Shown: piece after piece, positions 1 to 7,606 of the stretch | Position numbering within the stretch: position 1 is the first letter of the stretch | Layout of the letters: every line of letters begins with the position of its first letter | Source of the DNA: Cyanobacteria bacterium UBA9971 | Lineage (GTDB): Bacteria > Cyanobacteriota > Vampirovibrionia > Gastranaerophilales > UBA9971 | Assembly: GCA_003499955.1 (NCBI GenBank) | Contig: DNRP01000126.1 | Location: forward strand, 1-16,949 | Length of the DNA: 16,949 nucleotides | Direction of reading: 5' to 3' | Program-made: the position numbers and the translations under genes | The notes under the pieces: model-generated | Database searches by the model: none | The model's input: the letters and a program-made list of their open reading frames with translations, nothing else | Told to the model about the DNA's origin: nothing

Positions 1-1452
1 ATTGTCGTGGGCGGTGCCGGCGTCAAAGAGCGATTTGAGGCGGGGACGGCCTTGAGTGTCGAGGAGGGGATTGTCGGTTAAGTCGGTGGCGTCGAGCGTT
101 ATGTCATTGTCAGGTGCATTGTAAACAAGGTTGTCGTGCTCCACAGCGACAGATCCCGCGCTTGTTTCAAACCCTTTGCTTGTCGGGCTGTCACAGAGGT
201 TATTAATCCACGTAGTGGTATTGCCTATGTTGTCACCGTCAGCTTGACTAAAGCAAACATTTGGGGAAATAACAGTGTTGCCAATCCATCGATTCCCACT
301 ACTCTCGTTGCTAGCGTTCCTCAACCCCATGCCGCTTGAACCACTTACGAGATTATGCTCTACAAGGTTTCCAGTTCCTTTGAAAATGCTTATGCCCCGC
401 CCCCCGCAAGCCGCGTTGGTGTTTTTAATAATATTTCTGGCGACATAATTGCCTGTTGACAACAGTGTGTCATCGGTGTTCGACCAATCCAAGATAATGC
501 CACATCCGTCGCAACTTGCCGTGTCAACACTATCAATCCTGTTATCGATTACGTCAACCTCGTTAATCCAATGGAGCTGAAGGCAATTTACCATTGGGTA
601 GTCCGAGTCACCACATTGTCCTACATGATTATCCTCTATTGTGCTGGCTAAAGTTGCACCGTTGATGCCACCAGGAAGACCCATAAACGGTCCCCGTGTG
701 TGGTCAACATCATTCCTCGCAACAGTCAATCCTTCGACTCTATGCCCTCCGCTCCAGACATCTGCGTCAGCGGTGCCGAATATGAAATTTTTGAGGTAGT
801 CGCCAATGTTATCGGTAATGGAGATATTATACGGGTGTTTCGCATTTGCTCCCGCCTGCGCCATCCTGATCCCTTCCATTGTCCCATTGCTGCGAAAATC
901 ATTGTGGTGAAAATTTATGTTGTAGGAATCAGCGGTTGACGTGTAGATATCAAGGCATGTCTGGGATGTGTCCGAATCGCAAATAATATTCTTCACTTCA
1001 ACATCATGTTGCCCGAAAAAGTACACTATGCGCCCGAGAGCGGCGCCGCCCGCAAACGTCAGAGTGCCGAGGCCGTCAATTTGATAGCACCCTCTACCAG
1101 CTACCCCAAAAAGAAATCCTTGCGTTGCGGAGTAAGACAAAACCGGTGCATCCCCAAAAGCTGGCGCAAAATAATACAGCGCATCCGATGTGCCGGTGGC
1201 CCTGACGATAAGCTGCCCGTCAATGGGGCCAGCATCGTCGCAAAAGTAAATTGTATCACCCGGGGTCATATCCGCGGCGTCTGTTCCCCAGTTATCTTGC
1301 GCGGAAAACCAAGACTCATCATGGGCAGTAGCACAACTTGTACCTGAATCATCGCCTTGAGTTGCCCCAGCAATGTAGACGCCCTTCGCCCCCGCCACGG
1401 ACGGCATGGCCAACATGAGGGACAGAAGCAGGGCTAGAATTTTCTTGATCAT
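1..1452 (-). CDS. Secreted right-handed beta-helix protein, C-terminus beyond window
   Basis: The reading frame is open for 484 codons from an ATG at 1452 to the window edge with no stop, so the gene is partial. The N-terminus is a typical Sec signal peptide: MIKK, then a hydrophobic run, then an A-G-A type cleavage site near residue 22. The mature start (KGVYIAG...GTSCATA) and the many NxI/NxV-type turns spaced by short beta strands (DNHVG, NRID, RNIIKN, HNLV, GNTVI) are typical of pectate-lyase-like parallel beta-helix proteins. Such proteins occur as phage tail spikes and as bacterial surface proteins. It follows the 109-aa gene with an ATGA overlap (1452-1449), so the two are co-translated. 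It is G+C rich, unlike the packaging genes. Binding to or cleavage of a host polysaccharide is inference; no catalytic residues could be assigned. Confidence 0.8.
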   Translation of the reverse strand, partial: MIKKILALLLSLMLAMPSVAGAKGVYIAGATQGDDSGTSCATAHDESWFSAQDNWGTDAADMTPGDTIYFCDDAGPIDGQLIVRATGTSDALYYFAPAFGDAPVLSYSATQGFLFGVAGRGCYQIDGLGTLTFAGGAALGRIVYFFGQHDVEVKNIICDSDTSQTCLDIYTSTADSYNINFHHNDFRSNGTMEGIRMAQAGANAKHPYNISITDNIGDYLKNFIFGTADADVWSGGHRVEGLTVARNDVDHTRGPFMGLPGGINGATLASTIEDNHVGQCGDSDYPMVNCLQLHWINEVDVIDNRIDSVDTASCDGCGIILDWSNTDDTLLSTGNYVARNIIKNTNAACGGRGISIFKGTGNLVEHNLVSGSSGMGLRNASNESSGNRWIGNTVISPNVCFSQADGDNIGNTTTWINNLCDSPTSKGFETSAGSVAVEHDNLVYNAPDNDITLDATDLTDNPLLDTQGRPRLKSLFDAGTAHDN

Positions 1453-1778
1453 TTTACCCTCGTTAACGTGAACTCAAATCTTTCAATCCCGCCTTTGTAC
1501 AAAATACCCCTGAATGTGCCGTCATCCTGCTCTTCAACAACATCGATAATGTCACAGAAAAATTCATGGTTTTTCGGGTGGTTATAGTCAAGGCAGTATT
1601 TTTCCCCGTTCGTGCTCACGTAGAAATGCGCCCCCTCAATCCCCACGGCCCGGTTGAATCCCTCGCCGTCCTTGATGATCTTGTGGTCGCCAAGCGGGTT
1701 GAAAATGCTTGCCCAGCCGTGACAGGTCACTGCCCATTCGCCGTCAAGATTCATAATATTATCAACCCAAAAGTTCAT
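1449..1778 (-). CDS. Hypothetical 109-aa protein, beta-rich
   Basis: I do not recognise this protein. It is small, acidic and aromatic-rich (LDGEWAV, GWASIFNPLGD, HPKNHEFFCDIID, FEFTLTR) and looks like a small beta-barrel or sandwich. There is no signal peptide or membrane segment. The chosen ATG at 1778 lies 3 nt after the stop of the upstream 151-aa gene, but no good SD is visible; the internal ATG at residue 9 is an alternative. Its stop overlaps the start of the beta-helix gene (ATGA). Base composition rises sharply in this gene, and it shares high G+C only with its downstream partner. The two may therefore have entered together as a two-gene cassette at the end of the packaging operon. 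Confidence 0.7.
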   Translation of the reverse strand: MNFWVDNIMNLDGEWAVTCHGWASIFNPLGDHKIIKDGEGFNRAVGIEGAHFYVSTNGEKYCLDYNHPKNHEFFCDIIDVVEEQDDGTFRGILYKGGIERFEFTLTRVK

Positions 1779-1781
1779 ATA

Positions 1782-2237
1782 TTAAAGCAAAGTAATAATA
1801 ATTGTCCCAGTAGCACTAACACCACTATTTGACGCAATATCAAGTTGTAATGTAGTTGGGCTTCCAATTGGATAATTAGCGTTATTACTGTCAATCATTG
1901 AATATTTTTCAATAGTATCACTCGTATCTATATTAGATAAAGCAGTCCCAAATACATCTACTCCAGCATCATCTTTTAATGTTATATCAGCAACACCAGT
2001 CGTTACAGGAGTAGAGCCGGGTATATGCCTTATCTTTAAAATAAATCCATAATATCTACTTACAGAAATCCGTGTCGCAGTAGATAAAGACCCATCAGCA
2101 GCAGTTTCATACTCTATTGTTAGTGTTCTTAACCCAGACATTGTACTTTTTGATACAGAAAATGTTACAAGTTCTGCACAATAAACATTAATTGGGACAA
2201 ATAAAAACAAAAACAAAAAAACCAATCTTTTAACCAT
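1782..2237 (-). CDS. Phage beta-sandwich protein with Sec signal peptide (putative virion accessory protein)
   Basis: The product has 151 aa. The ATG at 2237 is chosen because GGAGG lies 5 nt upstream; a TTG at 2249 would sit on top of that SD. Residues 1 to about 21 are a signal peptide (MVKR, then an almost pure V/F/L run, then VYCA). The rest is a beta-rich repeat-like body with PGSTPVTTGVADITLKDD, GVDVFG and a C-terminus of the SGxxxTGTIIITLL type. From memory this pattern recurs in many environmental phage genomes as a small protein near structural genes, often with an exportable leader. That recall is the only basis for the virion link. It lies 18 nt after the portal gene and is translated as part of the packaging operon. 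Confidence 0.75.
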   Translation of the reverse strand: MVKRLVFLFLFLFVPINVYCAELVTFSVSKSTMSGLRTLTIEYETAADGSLSTATRISVSRYYGFILKIRHIPGSTPVTTGVADITLKDDAGVDVFGTALSNIDTSDTIEKYSMIDSNNANYPIGSPTTLQLDIASNSGVSATGTIIITLL

Positions 2238-2255
2238 CTTATCCTCCAACTATTG

Positions 2256-3632
2256 TTAATTTTGCAGAACAGCTAATTTTTTAGGATTATCAATTATATT
2301 TCCAGCGCCAGTACCTTGAGCTATATTAGATAAAACGCCATCCATAGTTGTCATGTTGACCGCAATTAATGGTTCATCAAATCTTTTATCAAATTTTTCC
2401 TTACCCAATCCTGTTCTAACTTCATTAATTGATTCAATTCCTGTTTGAACATGTTTAATTCTTTCATTTAACAATTCTTCTCTTGAGTCAGGAACGCAAT
2501 TATCATATGCTAGAAACAATTTTTCATCATATCGCCAAATCAATTTTTCATTTAACTTTTCTTCAATTCTTCTCAATCTCGGTTGGATTGTAAAACTCAT
2601 ATATTGATATATAGCAGCGTCTACATTCGCTCTGTTCGCTTCTTTACTATACATACCTAGTGCTTGTCCAAAAGCGTTTAAAATCAACTCTCTTATCTTT
2701 TCTCTGCCACCAAGATAAGACATTTCTTTAGGCGAAGTTCCAACTGGTTTAAATTTTAAACCACTATCAAGTAATGGCATTTTCCCCGCATTTTTAGGGC
2801 CAGTAAACGCTTGTTTAATTTCAGCCTTTAATCTTTCAAATTCATGATCTCCTAGTTCACTATCTGTTTCAAATGTCCCTGACAATGTTCCTTGATTTTT
2901 GAACATTGCTTCTTCATATTCATTTATAGAATGGTTTAATGAATATTCTTCAGTAATAGAAGAAAAAGGAGGGAACCCATAATAAACAGATTTTGGATTT
3001 GGCATTTTAAAATGAATCACAGCTTTTTCTTTTAAATCTATAGACTGTGTTCCTTTTTGATATTGATAACCAGAAATAAAACTTTTACTATCTGGAACAA
3101 CTTTACAATTTTGTGGCGGAATAATCCAAATTTCTTTTGGGATACCCATTCTGTCTTCAAGAATATGCCAGAATGTATTTCCAGTAAGTTCCTGATACAA
3201 CTGCGTCATTTGCATCAGGTCAAAATTATTCATGAAATTGTTTACATTTTTTTTCAAATCAAGAAATGGATGATCAAGAACTTCTTCAAATTCGCTAGCT
3301 TTTCTAACAGAAGTTATATTTGATAGAAATGGATTTTCCCTAATAAAAGCGTCTTGAGATTTTGAAATATTTCTCGTAGGAAAATTTTTTATTTTTTGGC
3401 CTTTCTTATTTTTTGCCACATAAAGTCTAAGAGGAATATTTGCTACACTATCAGCATTTTTAGAACTTGCAATATATACCCAAGACTTATAAGAATTCAC
3501 CATCGCATTAAAATCATCTTCTGGGTACAACTCTCTGCCATATTGCCATGGGTAAAGCCATGGCAATGACGTTCTTTTTCTTCCAACTCTAGCAGCTCTC
3601 ATTTCAATTTCATATTTAAAAGGGTCTATCAT
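2256..3632 (-). CDS. Phage portal protein, HK97 type
   Basis: The product has 458 aa, within the usual size range for HK97-family portals. The portal forms the dodecameric ring at the capsid vertex through which DNA is packaged and ejected. Family-like features are the N-terminal segment SYKSWVYIASSKNADSVANI with the following PLRLYV strand, the central ELTGNTFWHI, the LxFxPVGTSPKEMSYLGG region that precedes the crown, and FTIQPRLRRIEEKLNEKL. The start ATG at 3632 shares one base with the TAA of the 111-aa gene (TAATG), so translation is coupled. The position after the terminase genes is the standard head-module order. A perfect 10-bp inverted repeat lies at the 5' end of the gene. Confidence 0.93.
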   Translation of the reverse strand: MIDPFKYEIEMRAARVGRKRTSLPWLYPWQYGRELYPEDDFNAMVNSYKSWVYIASSKNADSVANIPLRLYVAKNKKGQKIKNFPTRNISKSQDAFIRENPFLSNITSVRKASEFEEVLDHPFLDLKKNVNNFMNNFDLMQMTQLYQELTGNTFWHILEDRMGIPKEIWIIPPQNCKVVPDSKSFISGYQYQKGTQSIDLKEKAVIHFKMPNPKSVYYGFPPFSSITEEYSLNHSINEYEEAMFKNQGTLSGTFETDSELGDHEFERLKAEIKQAFTGPKNAGKMPLLDSGLKFKPVGTSPKEMSYLGGREKIRELILNAFGQALGMYSKEANRANVDAAIYQYMSFTIQPRLRRIEEKLNEKLIWRYDEKLFLAYDNCVPDSREELLNERIKHVQTGIESINEVRTGLGKEKFDKRFDEPLIAVNMTTMDGVLSNIAQGTGAGNIIDNPKKLAVLQN

Positions 3633-3967
3633 TATTTATTTCCTTGAGAAGCTTCAAGATAAACTTTATACCTATTTTTAAAAAAGTCTTCATGAAAATA
3701 TTTTTCAATAAACTCTTTTTTTTCTGTATCAAAATATTCTGTAATAATATACAATTTATTTTCTTCTGGTTCTAATTCTCTTAAAATAAAATCTGGTGAT
3801 GAGGAATAGTCTTTAATATAAAATTCTATCCCATCATGAATTAATAAAAGACCTTTTGGAAATATTTCTTCTAATTTTGCAGAAAAAAAATAATAATTTT
3901 GAGCCAAATTTTTTGTTGCAAATATATAAAAAATATTGTAAAGTAGTTTAAAAATATTTTTTATCAT
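3632..3967 (-). CDS. Hypothetical 111-aa protein between terminase and portal
   Basis: I do not recognise this protein. The N-terminal 30 residues are hydrophobic and aromatic (FKLLYNIFYIFATK) with positive charges, and could be a signal anchor or a buried helix. The remainder is charged and mixed alpha/beta (HDGIEFYIKDY, ELEPEENKLYIITEYFD). The ATG at 3967 overlaps the TGA of the large terminase (ATGA), and its own stop overlaps the portal start (TAATG), so it is certainly expressed with them. Small proteins between TerL and portal occur in many phages without a common function. No motif supports a more specific role. Confidence 0.8.
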   Translation of the reverse strand: MIKNIFKLLYNIFYIFATKNLAQNYYFFSAKLEEIFPKGLLLIHDGIEFYIKDYSSSPDFILRELEPEENKLYIITEYFDTEKKEFIEKYFHEDFFKNRYKVYLEASQGNK

Positions 3968-5712
3968 ATTACTCTTATATGAGGAATCGCAGGCTCAAAG
4001 AAACATTGCATTAAAGAAGCAAACTTGTCTGGGCTTCTCCCAATCTTCTTTTTAATTGTTTTCTTATCACTTACTTTAATTTTACCACTACTTTGGTCTT
4101 CGTAATATTCAAACGCGAGCATCTCTTCCCTTAAATCATTATCATCCGGAATCATAGCTGAAGGATCTTTCTTAAGCCAGTCAGCTATGGTCCAGGCCAA
4201 CTCATCTCTTATTAAATGAAACTTACCCAATTCACATTTTTTTTGACTTGGTGAACTTACATAAACTTTTCTGGCATTAATATGGCATCTTGCCATTTCT
4301 TTATGACAAACAGGGCACTTATAAATACTTTCATCAAGATAAGTTGTTTTATAATGAGAGCATTCATTATTTTCACACCTCCAATACCACATTCTACCAA
4401 CTCTCGGAGGTATTGCAGCCCCAATCCCGTCAGCTTCTACATTAGCCTGATCTGCATCCAAACTTACATAAATTTTACTAAGTCTATCTGATGATTTATC
4501 TAAATCAACACCCTTCCAACTTTCAAATCCATCTATATAATTACCATATCTTTTAGCAACACAACAATTATCTCCACCCTCATCAGCAACGTCCATTCCT
4601 AGTAATGGCTTAATCCCTTTTATTACATCCTTCCCGTATGTTGCCCGATAAAGTTTCCATCTACTTACAGCATTATCTATATCCACCATACTTATTAGAG
4701 AACTTTCTGTACAAGATGGGTACTCCCCTAAAACCTTATAGGAAAAAGCAGGATTTGTTACAACCCTCCATCCACCCTTTAAAGGTGGATAGAATTCATT
4801 ATTTCCTGAAGGTTTTTCACCAGTAACCCCAATTAAAAATTCAGGAACTTCAAAACAAGATTTATCAACCTCTTCATCATCCCTTAACTCTCTTGACCAG
4901 CTATTAATCCTTTCAACAACTTTATCTCTACTTACTGCTCCTGGAATTAAATTTTTGCCACTCACTACATTTGGGTGATTAAATGCAGACATTGTGATTA
5001 CATTTGCTTTGCCTTTAGTCAATTCATAGACATACCCAGATTGACGTTTTGGGTTATACATATTTAATTGCCTACTGCCATCACCTGAAAGACACCCATC
5101 CTCGCCTTTAAAAACCTCATCTGGGATAGCATCACTTTCATCATTTTCATAAAAAAGATAATCTGCATGCTGCCCACTAAATTTAGCTTCTCTTTCCTCA
5201 GCAGAACCAGTGGATGGAATTGTTTTTCCAGTTATAAAATGTTTTCCACTACTTTCTCCGTAATCATCTTCTTTGCTATTTAAATTAATGTCATCTGTTA
5301 TTTTTAAATTTAAAATTCTATCACTTTTAAATAATTTTCTATTTTTAACAACAATCTCTACTATCTCACTCCAAAGTTTTTCCTTTAAATTATTTTCAGG
5401 AGGAGCAGCAACGGCAATTGTTTGTGATTTTGGGAAACAGCGATAATGCCAAATAGCAAGAGCTGCGGCACAAAAGGTTTTTCCAGTTCCGGTCGCTGAT
5501 TTAACAACTGTGACTTTATTGTCTCTAACAGATTCAGCAATTTTAATTAAATCATCAGGAATTATTTTTATTTTTAAAATTTCTCTAAAAAAAACAACTG
5601 GATCTTTTTGATATTTCGTATAATCTATATCATCCAGCAAGACCGATTTTATTTCATCTTCATTAAAAAGATTAGCAAGCAAATCTAAAGCTTTTTCATC
5701 TATGCCCATCAT
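3964..5712 (-). CDS. terL: Terminase large subunit (packaging ATPase and nuclease) with an internal zinc-ribbon-like insert
   Basis: The product has 582 aa. The ATPase domain has Walker A ATGTGKT at residues 73-79, with the acidic YLFYENDESDAI segment near 186-195 as the likely Walker B region. The RNase H-like nuclease domain shows GMDVADEGGDN (about 372-382, D374), VEADGIGA (425-432, D428) and the C-terminal RSPDKFASL (559-567, D562), which match the three metal-binding acidic positions. Between the second and third nuclease motifs lies a four-cysteine segment (C446, C451, C466, C469, plus C476/H477) resembling a zinc ribbon, which I do not know as standard for TerL. The gene starts at ATGATG overlapping the TerS stop (ATGA) and ends in another ATGA overlap. 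It cuts and pumps concatemeric DNA into the prohead with TerS and the portal. Confidence 0.95.
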   Translation of the reverse strand: MMGIDEKALDLLANLFNEDEIKSVLLDDIDYTKYQKDPVVFFREILKIKIIPDDLIKIAESVRDNKVTVVKSATGTGKTFCAAALAIWHYRCFPKSQTIAVAAPPENNLKEKLWSEIVEIVVKNRKLFKSDRILNLKITDDINLNSKEDDYGESSGKHFITGKTIPSTGSAEEREAKFSGQHADYLFYENDESDAIPDEVFKGEDGCLSGDGSRQLNMYNPKRQSGYVYELTKGKANVITMSAFNHPNVVSGKNLIPGAVSRDKVVERINSWSRELRDDEEVDKSCFEVPEFLIGVTGEKPSGNNEFYPPLKGGWRVVTNPAFSYKVLGEYPSCTESSLISMVDIDNAVSRWKLYRATYGKDVIKGIKPLLGMDVADEGGDNCCVAKRYGNYIDGFESWKGVDLDKSSDRLSKIYVSLDADQANVEADGIGAAIPPRVGRMWYWRCENNECSHYKTTYLDESIYKCPVCHKEMARCHINARKVYVSSPSQKKCELGKFHLIRDELAWTIADWLKKDPSAMIPDDNDLREEMLAFEYYEDQSSGKIKVSDKKTIKKKIGRSPDKFASLMQCFFEPAIPHIRVI

Positions 5713-6407
5713 TTATTCCCAATACGACGAGCCAAACCTACTTTAATCGAATCTTGAACTTCTTTAGGAAACATCGAAATCAAAGTTTTTAAATCAACAG
5801 GGATTTTTCTATCATTGTCTTGTTCAAACATCCCCAAGTGTTTTGCCAAGGCATCGAGCGCACTTTTTTTATCAACTGTTTTTAGTTCTTTGATATACGA
5901 TTCTAATTTCTCATTGCCGTCTTTATCTTTAACAGTTTTAACACCAATACTTAGTCCGGATATAACAGCAGCGGTATCTCTATCCATTTCAGATAAATTT
6001 TTTAAACTATTGTCTTCGTTATATAAATCCTTTACATTGGAGTAAGCAAGTTTGGCATATTCTGTTAAAACACGTTCTTGAGTTATTTGCAGTTTTACAC
6101 TAATCTGTTTTTGAAGTCTTTCAATTTCTCTTCTTACTTTTGGATTTGAAAGGAGTCTTGAACCAGCAGCTCCAGCATTCCATAATGAATAACCCGCTTT
6201 TTGAGCGGCTTTTTCTTCGTTATACCAAATTACATATTCTTGACAAAATCTTGAAACACGAAAAGGAAGGTCTTCACCTTCCTCAATTGTTTCTAACGAA
6301 TGAACTTCATTGACTAATTCATTATAATCGTCGACAGAGTAATCTTCGGTTTTAATTCTCTCCATTTGTTGATTTAAATTATCTTGTTTTAATATTTTTT
6401 TATCCAT
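5709..6407 (-). CDS. terS: Terminase small subunit, Terminase_2-like
   Basis: The product has 232 aa. The family signature is at residues 50-100: FCQEYVIWYNEEKAAQKAGY, then SRLLSNPKVRREIERLQ, the HTH-containing DNA-recognition part of Terminase_2-type subunits. The second typical block follows (LQITQERVLTEYAKLAYSNV, then LKTVDKKSALDALAKHLGMFE). It recognises the packaging site and delivers DNA to TerL. The start ATG at 6407 lies only 6 nt from the 3' CCA of tRNA-His, leaving no room for an SD sequence; no better start with an SD is visible downstream (the next Met is residue 15). The stop overlaps the TerL start by ATGA. The N-terminal 45 residues are acidic and probably flexible. Confidence 0.92.
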   Translation of the reverse strand: MDKKILKQDNLNQQMERIKTEDYSVDDYNELVNEVHSLETIEEGEDLPFRVSRFCQEYVIWYNEEKAAQKAGYSLWNAGAAGSRLLSNPKVRREIERLQKQISVKLQITQERVLTEYAKLAYSNVKDLYNEDNSLKNLSEMDRDTAAVISGLSIGVKTVKDKDGNEKLESYIKELKTVDKKSALDALAKHLGMFEQDNDRKIPVDLKTLISMFPKEVQDSIKVGLARRIGNK

Positions 6408-6413
6408 AATTAT

Positions 6414-6490
6414 TGGGGTGAAGTGTGAGAATCGAACTCACTAGAACCTGATTCACAGTCAGGAGGATCAACCGTTTTCCTTACTCCACC
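6414..6490 (-). tRNA. tRNA-His (anticodon GTG)
   Basis: A complete cloverleaf can be folded by eye. The acceptor arm is GTGGAGT paired with ACTTCAC, with one G-T pair. The extra 5' G(-1) faces C73, which is the identity mark of tRNA-His. The D stem is GGA/TCC and the anticodon stem is CCTGA/TCAGG with loop CTGTGAA, giving GTG. The variable loop is TTCTA and the T arm is GTGAG TTCGATT CTCAC. The 3' CCA is encoded. It lies 8 nt after the 62-aa gene and 6 nt before TerS on the same strand, so it must be co-transcribed with the packaging operon and cut out by RNase P and 3' processing. It is likely phage-borne. Confidence 0.95.
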
Positions 6491-6498
6491 ATAAAATT

Positions 6499-6687
6499 TT
6501 ATTCAATAACTACAAATTCGTTTATGATAGAATCTACTTTTCTAATAACTTCTTCAAGTGTTTCTTTTTTTATCATGCACTCAAGTTCAAGCTCTGGACA
6601 AGACTGGGTTAGGGAATCTAATTGATCTAATTCATCTCTCCACTCATCAGTCATCTCTTCTAACAATTCAATAATTTCATCATCCAT
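6499..6687 (-). CDS. Hypothetical acidic 62-aa protein
   Basis: I do not recognise this protein. It is short, strongly acidic and predicted helical (MDDEIIELLEEMTDEWRDEL, then ETLEEVIRKVDSIINEF), suggesting a coiled or helical-bundle structure. Two cysteines lie mid-protein. There is only a weak SD (TTGGAA). It lies in the leftward operon immediately before tRNA-His, with an 8-nt gap. Position and strand support a real gene. Confidence 0.6.
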   Translation of the reverse strand: MDDEIIELLEEMTDEWRDELDQLDSLTQSCPELELECMIKKETLEEVIRKVDSIINEFVVIE

Positions 6688-6752
6688 ATCAATTCCAATT
6701 CATTCTAAGTTTATTTACTTATCGGCATAAGTTAGCAAAAACTTTAATATTT

Positions 6753-6923
6753 TTATTCTTCTAATTCAAGATACTCTTCATTGAATCTTTCAATCGATTC
6801 TCTTTCTAAATTTTTATTTTTTAAAGCCTTCCCAAATCTATCTCTCATCTTTATTTTTGGCTTTATTTTTTTATTAAATTTTTTACTTTTGTGCTTTGTT
6901 TTAAAATCATCTTCTTGAAACAC
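6753..6923 (-). CDS. Small basic 56-aa protein, GTG start
   Basis: The gene starts at GTG 6923, preceded by AGAGGG with a 6-nt spacer, which is a good SD. It encodes 56 aa beginning MFQEDDFKTKHKSKK and ending NEEYLELEE. The middle is very rich in lysine and arginine and the last third is acidic, so a nucleic-acid-binding role is possible but unproven. It lies 15 nt after the 75-aa gene on the same strand. The function is unknown. Confidence 0.6.
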   Translation of the reverse strand: MFQEDDFKTKHKSKKFNKKIKPKIKMRDRFGKALKNKNLERESIERFNEEYLELEE

Positions 6924-6938
6924 TTTTATCCCTCTTTT

Positions 6939-7166
6939 TTATTTTCTATCTCCAAATAAAATCCAAACATCGCCTTTTAAAATTTTATGTGGTATTTCTG
7001 GTATATCATATTTTCTTAATTTTTTAAATTCTTCTAAATCTAAAACAATCGCAATCCCGTTTTTGTCATCTGCGTAAATACAATTATTTATTTTTAATCC
7101 ATTGAATCTAATTTGAATGTTTGAAATTAAATTAGATTCAATGGCTTTCTTAAGATCTATTTTCAT
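6939..7166 (-). CDS. Hypothetical 75-aa protein
   Basis: The ATG at 7166 is chosen because AGGAG lies 9 nt upstream; a TTG at 7175 would directly abut that SD. The product MKIDLKKAIESN...GDVWILFGDRK is mixed alpha/beta with no recognised motif. A central NGLKINNCIYADDKNGIAIV looks like beta strands. The gene begins one base after the stop of the 69-aa gene, so the two are coupled. The function is unknown. Confidence 0.65.
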   Translation of the reverse strand: MKIDLKKAIESNLISNIQIRFNGLKINNCIYADDKNGIAIVLDLEEFKKLRKYDIPEIPHKILKGDVWILFGDRK

Positions 7167-7167
7167 T

Positions 7168-7377
7168 TCAAACAACTCCTAAATTAATCTGGCATTCTTT
7201 TATGTCAAGGATTTCTATATTGTCAAGAAATCTACATTTTTTAATATTATTCTCTTTGTCCAAAACAATGTATGGACAAATTTTAACAACTGCTGTTTTA
7301 TTTTCAAACTGGCATTTTATAATTTGGTAACAATAAAATCCCTCAGGTATTAATTCAACTGGCATTTGTTGGTTCAT
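7168..7377 (-). CDS. Hypothetical 69-aa protein, first gene of the leftward operon
   Basis: The start ATG at 7377 has GGGAG 6 nt upstream, and a consensus sigma70 promoter (TTGACA-17-TATATT) ends only 14 nt upstream of the ATG. The product MNQQMPVELIPEGFYCYQI...CQINLGVV contains five cysteines (YCYQIIKCQ, KICPY, KKCRF, KECQ) and may bind a metal or form a small beta fold. I recognise no family. As the first leftward gene it could be regulatory, but nothing in the sequence proves this. Confidence 0.65.
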   Translation of the reverse strand: MNQQMPVELIPEGFYCYQIIKCQFENKTAVVKICPYIVLDKENNIKKCRFLDNIEILDIKECQINLGVV

Positions 7378-7391
7378 ATATAACTCCCATA

Positions 7392-7420
7392 AATATAATC
7401 ATTGCAAATAACGTTGTCAA
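7392..7420 (-). promoter_or_regulatory. Leftward sigma70 promoter for the packaging operon
   Basis: On the minus strand TTGACA (7420-7415), a 17-nt spacer and TATATT (7397-7392) form a near-perfect sigma70 promoter. Transcription would begin near 7386, giving a very short leader of roughly nine bases before the ATG at 7377 and cutting into the GGGAG sequence. It may be the sole obvious promoter for all leftward genes, including tRNA-His and the terminase. Confidence 0.7.
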
Positions 7421-7587
7421 GTACTAGATCCAATTTGCTATAACAACTTATCGGAATATTTTTATCAAACTTTAATAACATTATTTTTCAATCATAACAT
7501 TCAAAATGTTAGCATTAAATTTTATGTTATTAATTTGAGTTTTAGTAAACAGATTGTAAAAGCAAAGTTTTTAAAAAAAATAATAAT

Positions 7588-7604
7588 AAGCCACAACGTG
7601 GCTT
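7588..7604 (-). terminator. Stem-loop with U-rich tail, terminator-like on the minus strand
   Basis: AAGCCAC-AAC-GTGGCTT is a perfect 7-bp stem with a 3-nt loop. On the minus strand it is followed by ATTATTA and a run of eight T (7580-7573), as in an intrinsic terminator. It would stop leftward transcripts entering from the iteron side, before the leftward promoter. It may equally be an origin hairpin. Confidence 0.45.
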
Positions 7605-7606
7605 GA

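Noticed and set aside
136..1347. Plus-strand open frames of 67, 79 and 113 codons opposite the beta-helix gene
   Set aside because: They lie on the antisense of one long uninterrupted coding frame with a signal peptide and have no SD sites.
4767..4790. ATCCACC/GGTGGAT 7-bp inverted repeat within TerL
   Set aside because: It is short and within conserved coding sequence, so chance is a sufficient explanation.
3057..6045. Plus-strand open frames opposite portal, TerL and TerS
   Set aside because: They are antisense to well-recognised packaging genes and encode low-complexity products.
6414..6490. tRNA-His as phage attachment site
   Set aside because: No integrase and no second copy of the tRNA 3' end are visible, and the tRNA is embedded within the packaging operon.
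6717..6732. ACTTAT-CGGC-ATAAGT stem-loop as terminator
   Set aside because: The stem is only 6 bp, AT-rich and lacks a T run on the transcribed strand, and it would cut the operon before tRNA and terminase.
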